This document shows, piece after piece, positions 63,359 through 64,000 of a DNA stretch of 64,000 nt. The stretch lies in NCBI GenBank assembly GCA_034521755.1, contig JAXHMB010000003.1, forward strand, positions 62,001 to 126,000, given 5' to 3'. Position 1 is the first letter of the stretch, and each line of letters begins with the position of its first letter. This DNA is from JAXHMB01 sp034521755 (GTDB lineage: Bacteria; Bacteroidota; Rhodothermia; Balneolales; Balneolaceae). Under the pieces are notes generated by a model that was not told the origin of the DNA, made no database searches, and saw only the letters and a list, made by a program, of their open reading frames with translations. The position numbers and the translations under genes are program-made.

Positions 63359-64000
63359 TTAGGATTGTTTAGTTCGTTCTTTATTAATTAACTGTTCTAA
63401 TTTACTGAGCATGTTGTCTACCGCCTGTCCGGGATTATCCTGACGCATGAAAAATTCTCCAATCAGCGCTGCATGGACATGGTTATCAAATAGAAATTGT
63501 AAATCCTCTGCACTATTTAATCCACTTTCTGAAACTAAAATAGTTCCTTCAGAAGCTTTTTTAAGTATATCTATACCCCGGTGAAGGTCAACCTCAAAGT
63601 TATGAAGATCACGATTATTAGCACCAAGAATGTTAACATATTCAAAATTCACAAGGTTCAGATCTTCCTCAGAATAACATTCTACCAGACAATCCAAACC
63701 TATTTCACTTGCTGCATGATGCAGCTCCTGAAGCTGGTGTCCATCAGTAATGGAAGCAATCAATAAAACAGCATCTGCACCATAAGCCCGTGCTTCTTTT
63801 ATTTGATATGGATCAACAATAAAGTCTTTGCGCAACAATGGGATAGAAACTTCATTAGATGCTATTTTAAGATATTCCAGGCTACCTTTAAATGCAGGTT
63901 CATCGGTTAAGACTGACACAGCCGAGGCCCCGCCCTTTTGATACTGATTCGCAATCTTTTGTGGGTCAAAATCATTTCTGATCAACCCTTTTGAGGGTGA
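63359..64000 (-). CDS. trpC: Indole-3-glycerol phosphate synthase, 5' end beyond window
   Basis: TIM barrel closing the indole ring from CdRP. The visible part runs from KGLIRNDFDPQKIANQYQKG at the window edge through SVPLLRKDFIV-like PLLRKDFIVDPYQIKEARAY (catalytic Lys), DAVLLIASITDG, CLVECYSEEDLNLV, ILGANNRDLHNFEVDL, LVSESGLNSAEDLQFL and AALIGEFFMRQDNPGQA. The frame stays open to base 64000, so about 45-50 N-terminal residues lie outside. It is the first visible gene of the trp-bio run; trpD, trpE and trpG are not in the window. Confidence 0.95.
   Translation of the reverse strand, partial: SPSKGLIRNDFDPQKIANQYQKGGASAVSVLTDEPAFKGSLEYLKIASNEVSIPLLRKDFIVDPYQIKEARAYGADAVLLIASITDGHQLQELHHAASEIGLDCLVECYSEEDLNLVNFEYVNILGANNRDLHNFEVDLHRGIDILKKASEGTILVSESGLNSAEDLQFLFDNHVHAALIGEFFMRQDNPGQAVDNMLSKLEQLINKERTKQS

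Noticed and set aside
1..64000. CRISPR arrays, rRNA, tRNA genes and riboswitches
   Set aside because: I looked for regular repeats, tRNA arms and known leader motifs by eye and saw none that I could support.

Overview
The window looks like a chromosome segment of a Balneolota or closely related Bacteroidota bacterium (medium confidence, from gene content only). The clues are a DUF4837 lipoprotein, a DUF6768 protein paired with an ECF sigma factor, a large secreted Vps10-like Asp-box protein, a GH3-family acyl-amide synthetase, a LuxE/LuxC pair without luciferase, a GldE-type CNNM/CBS protein, DUF2207 and DUF805 proteins, and many small secreted lipoproteins.

1-5.5 kb: three genes and one small lipoprotein gene (GH3, a CaCA antiporter, leuS, hypothetical) are each broken by several frameshifts. 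leuS is essential and its motifs are intact on either side of the breaks, so poor consensus sequence is the most likely cause.

5.6-23 kb: intact, mostly minus-strand housekeeping genes: ECF sigma/DUF6768, LuxE/LuxC-like pair, purB, an M48 lipoprotein protease, a DUF2779 protein that looks like a Cas4-type plus DnaQ-type nuclease fusion, murB, CNNM/CBS, ssb and a dienelactone hydrolase. Two plus-strand genes follow: an S9 peptidase fused to a formylglycine-generating-enzyme-like domain, and a DUF2207 protein.

23.2-26.3 kb: a decayed integron cassette array without an integrase in view. It holds a canonical 60-bp attC and two long related attC-like sites. In each complete cassette the stop codon lies inside R'' and R'' is the exact reverse complement of the cassette's own first bases. 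The genes are a cytochrome b561 remnant (upstream boundary not found), a CPBP protease and an unknown protein. An IS110-family remnant sits inside one attC.

26.4-36.1 kb: an accessory region with two small AraC-type regulators and a fragment of a third, a clostripain-like lipoprotein, a cupin, and three ice-binding (DUF3494) lipoprotein genes. The ice-binding genes share a leader with a palindrome at a fixed distance from the start codon. The third gene is a mosaic tandem duplicate next to an IS256-family remnant.

36.3-44.5 kb: a cupredoxin-like lipoprotein, two overlapping PAS/LuxR-type regulators, small secreted proteins, and several broken genes, including a heavily damaged multi-pass membrane protein gene at about 41.2-42.5 kb.

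44.5-54.9 kb: intact plus-strand genes: HAD phosphatase, VOC protein, small membrane and lipoproteins, M20 peptidase, a Cys/Met-metabolism PLP enzyme, the Vps10-like protein, cupin, alpha/beta hydrolase and ATP-grasp.

54.9-64 kb (minus): one tightly packed run, trpC-trpF-trpB-trpA-DUF4837-bioF-bioH-like-bioC-bioD-bioA, linking the late tryptophan pathway to pimeloyl/biotin synthesis. trpC runs off the window. A dispersed repeat family with terminal inverted repeats occurs at about 12.4, 27.0 and 44.4 kb.
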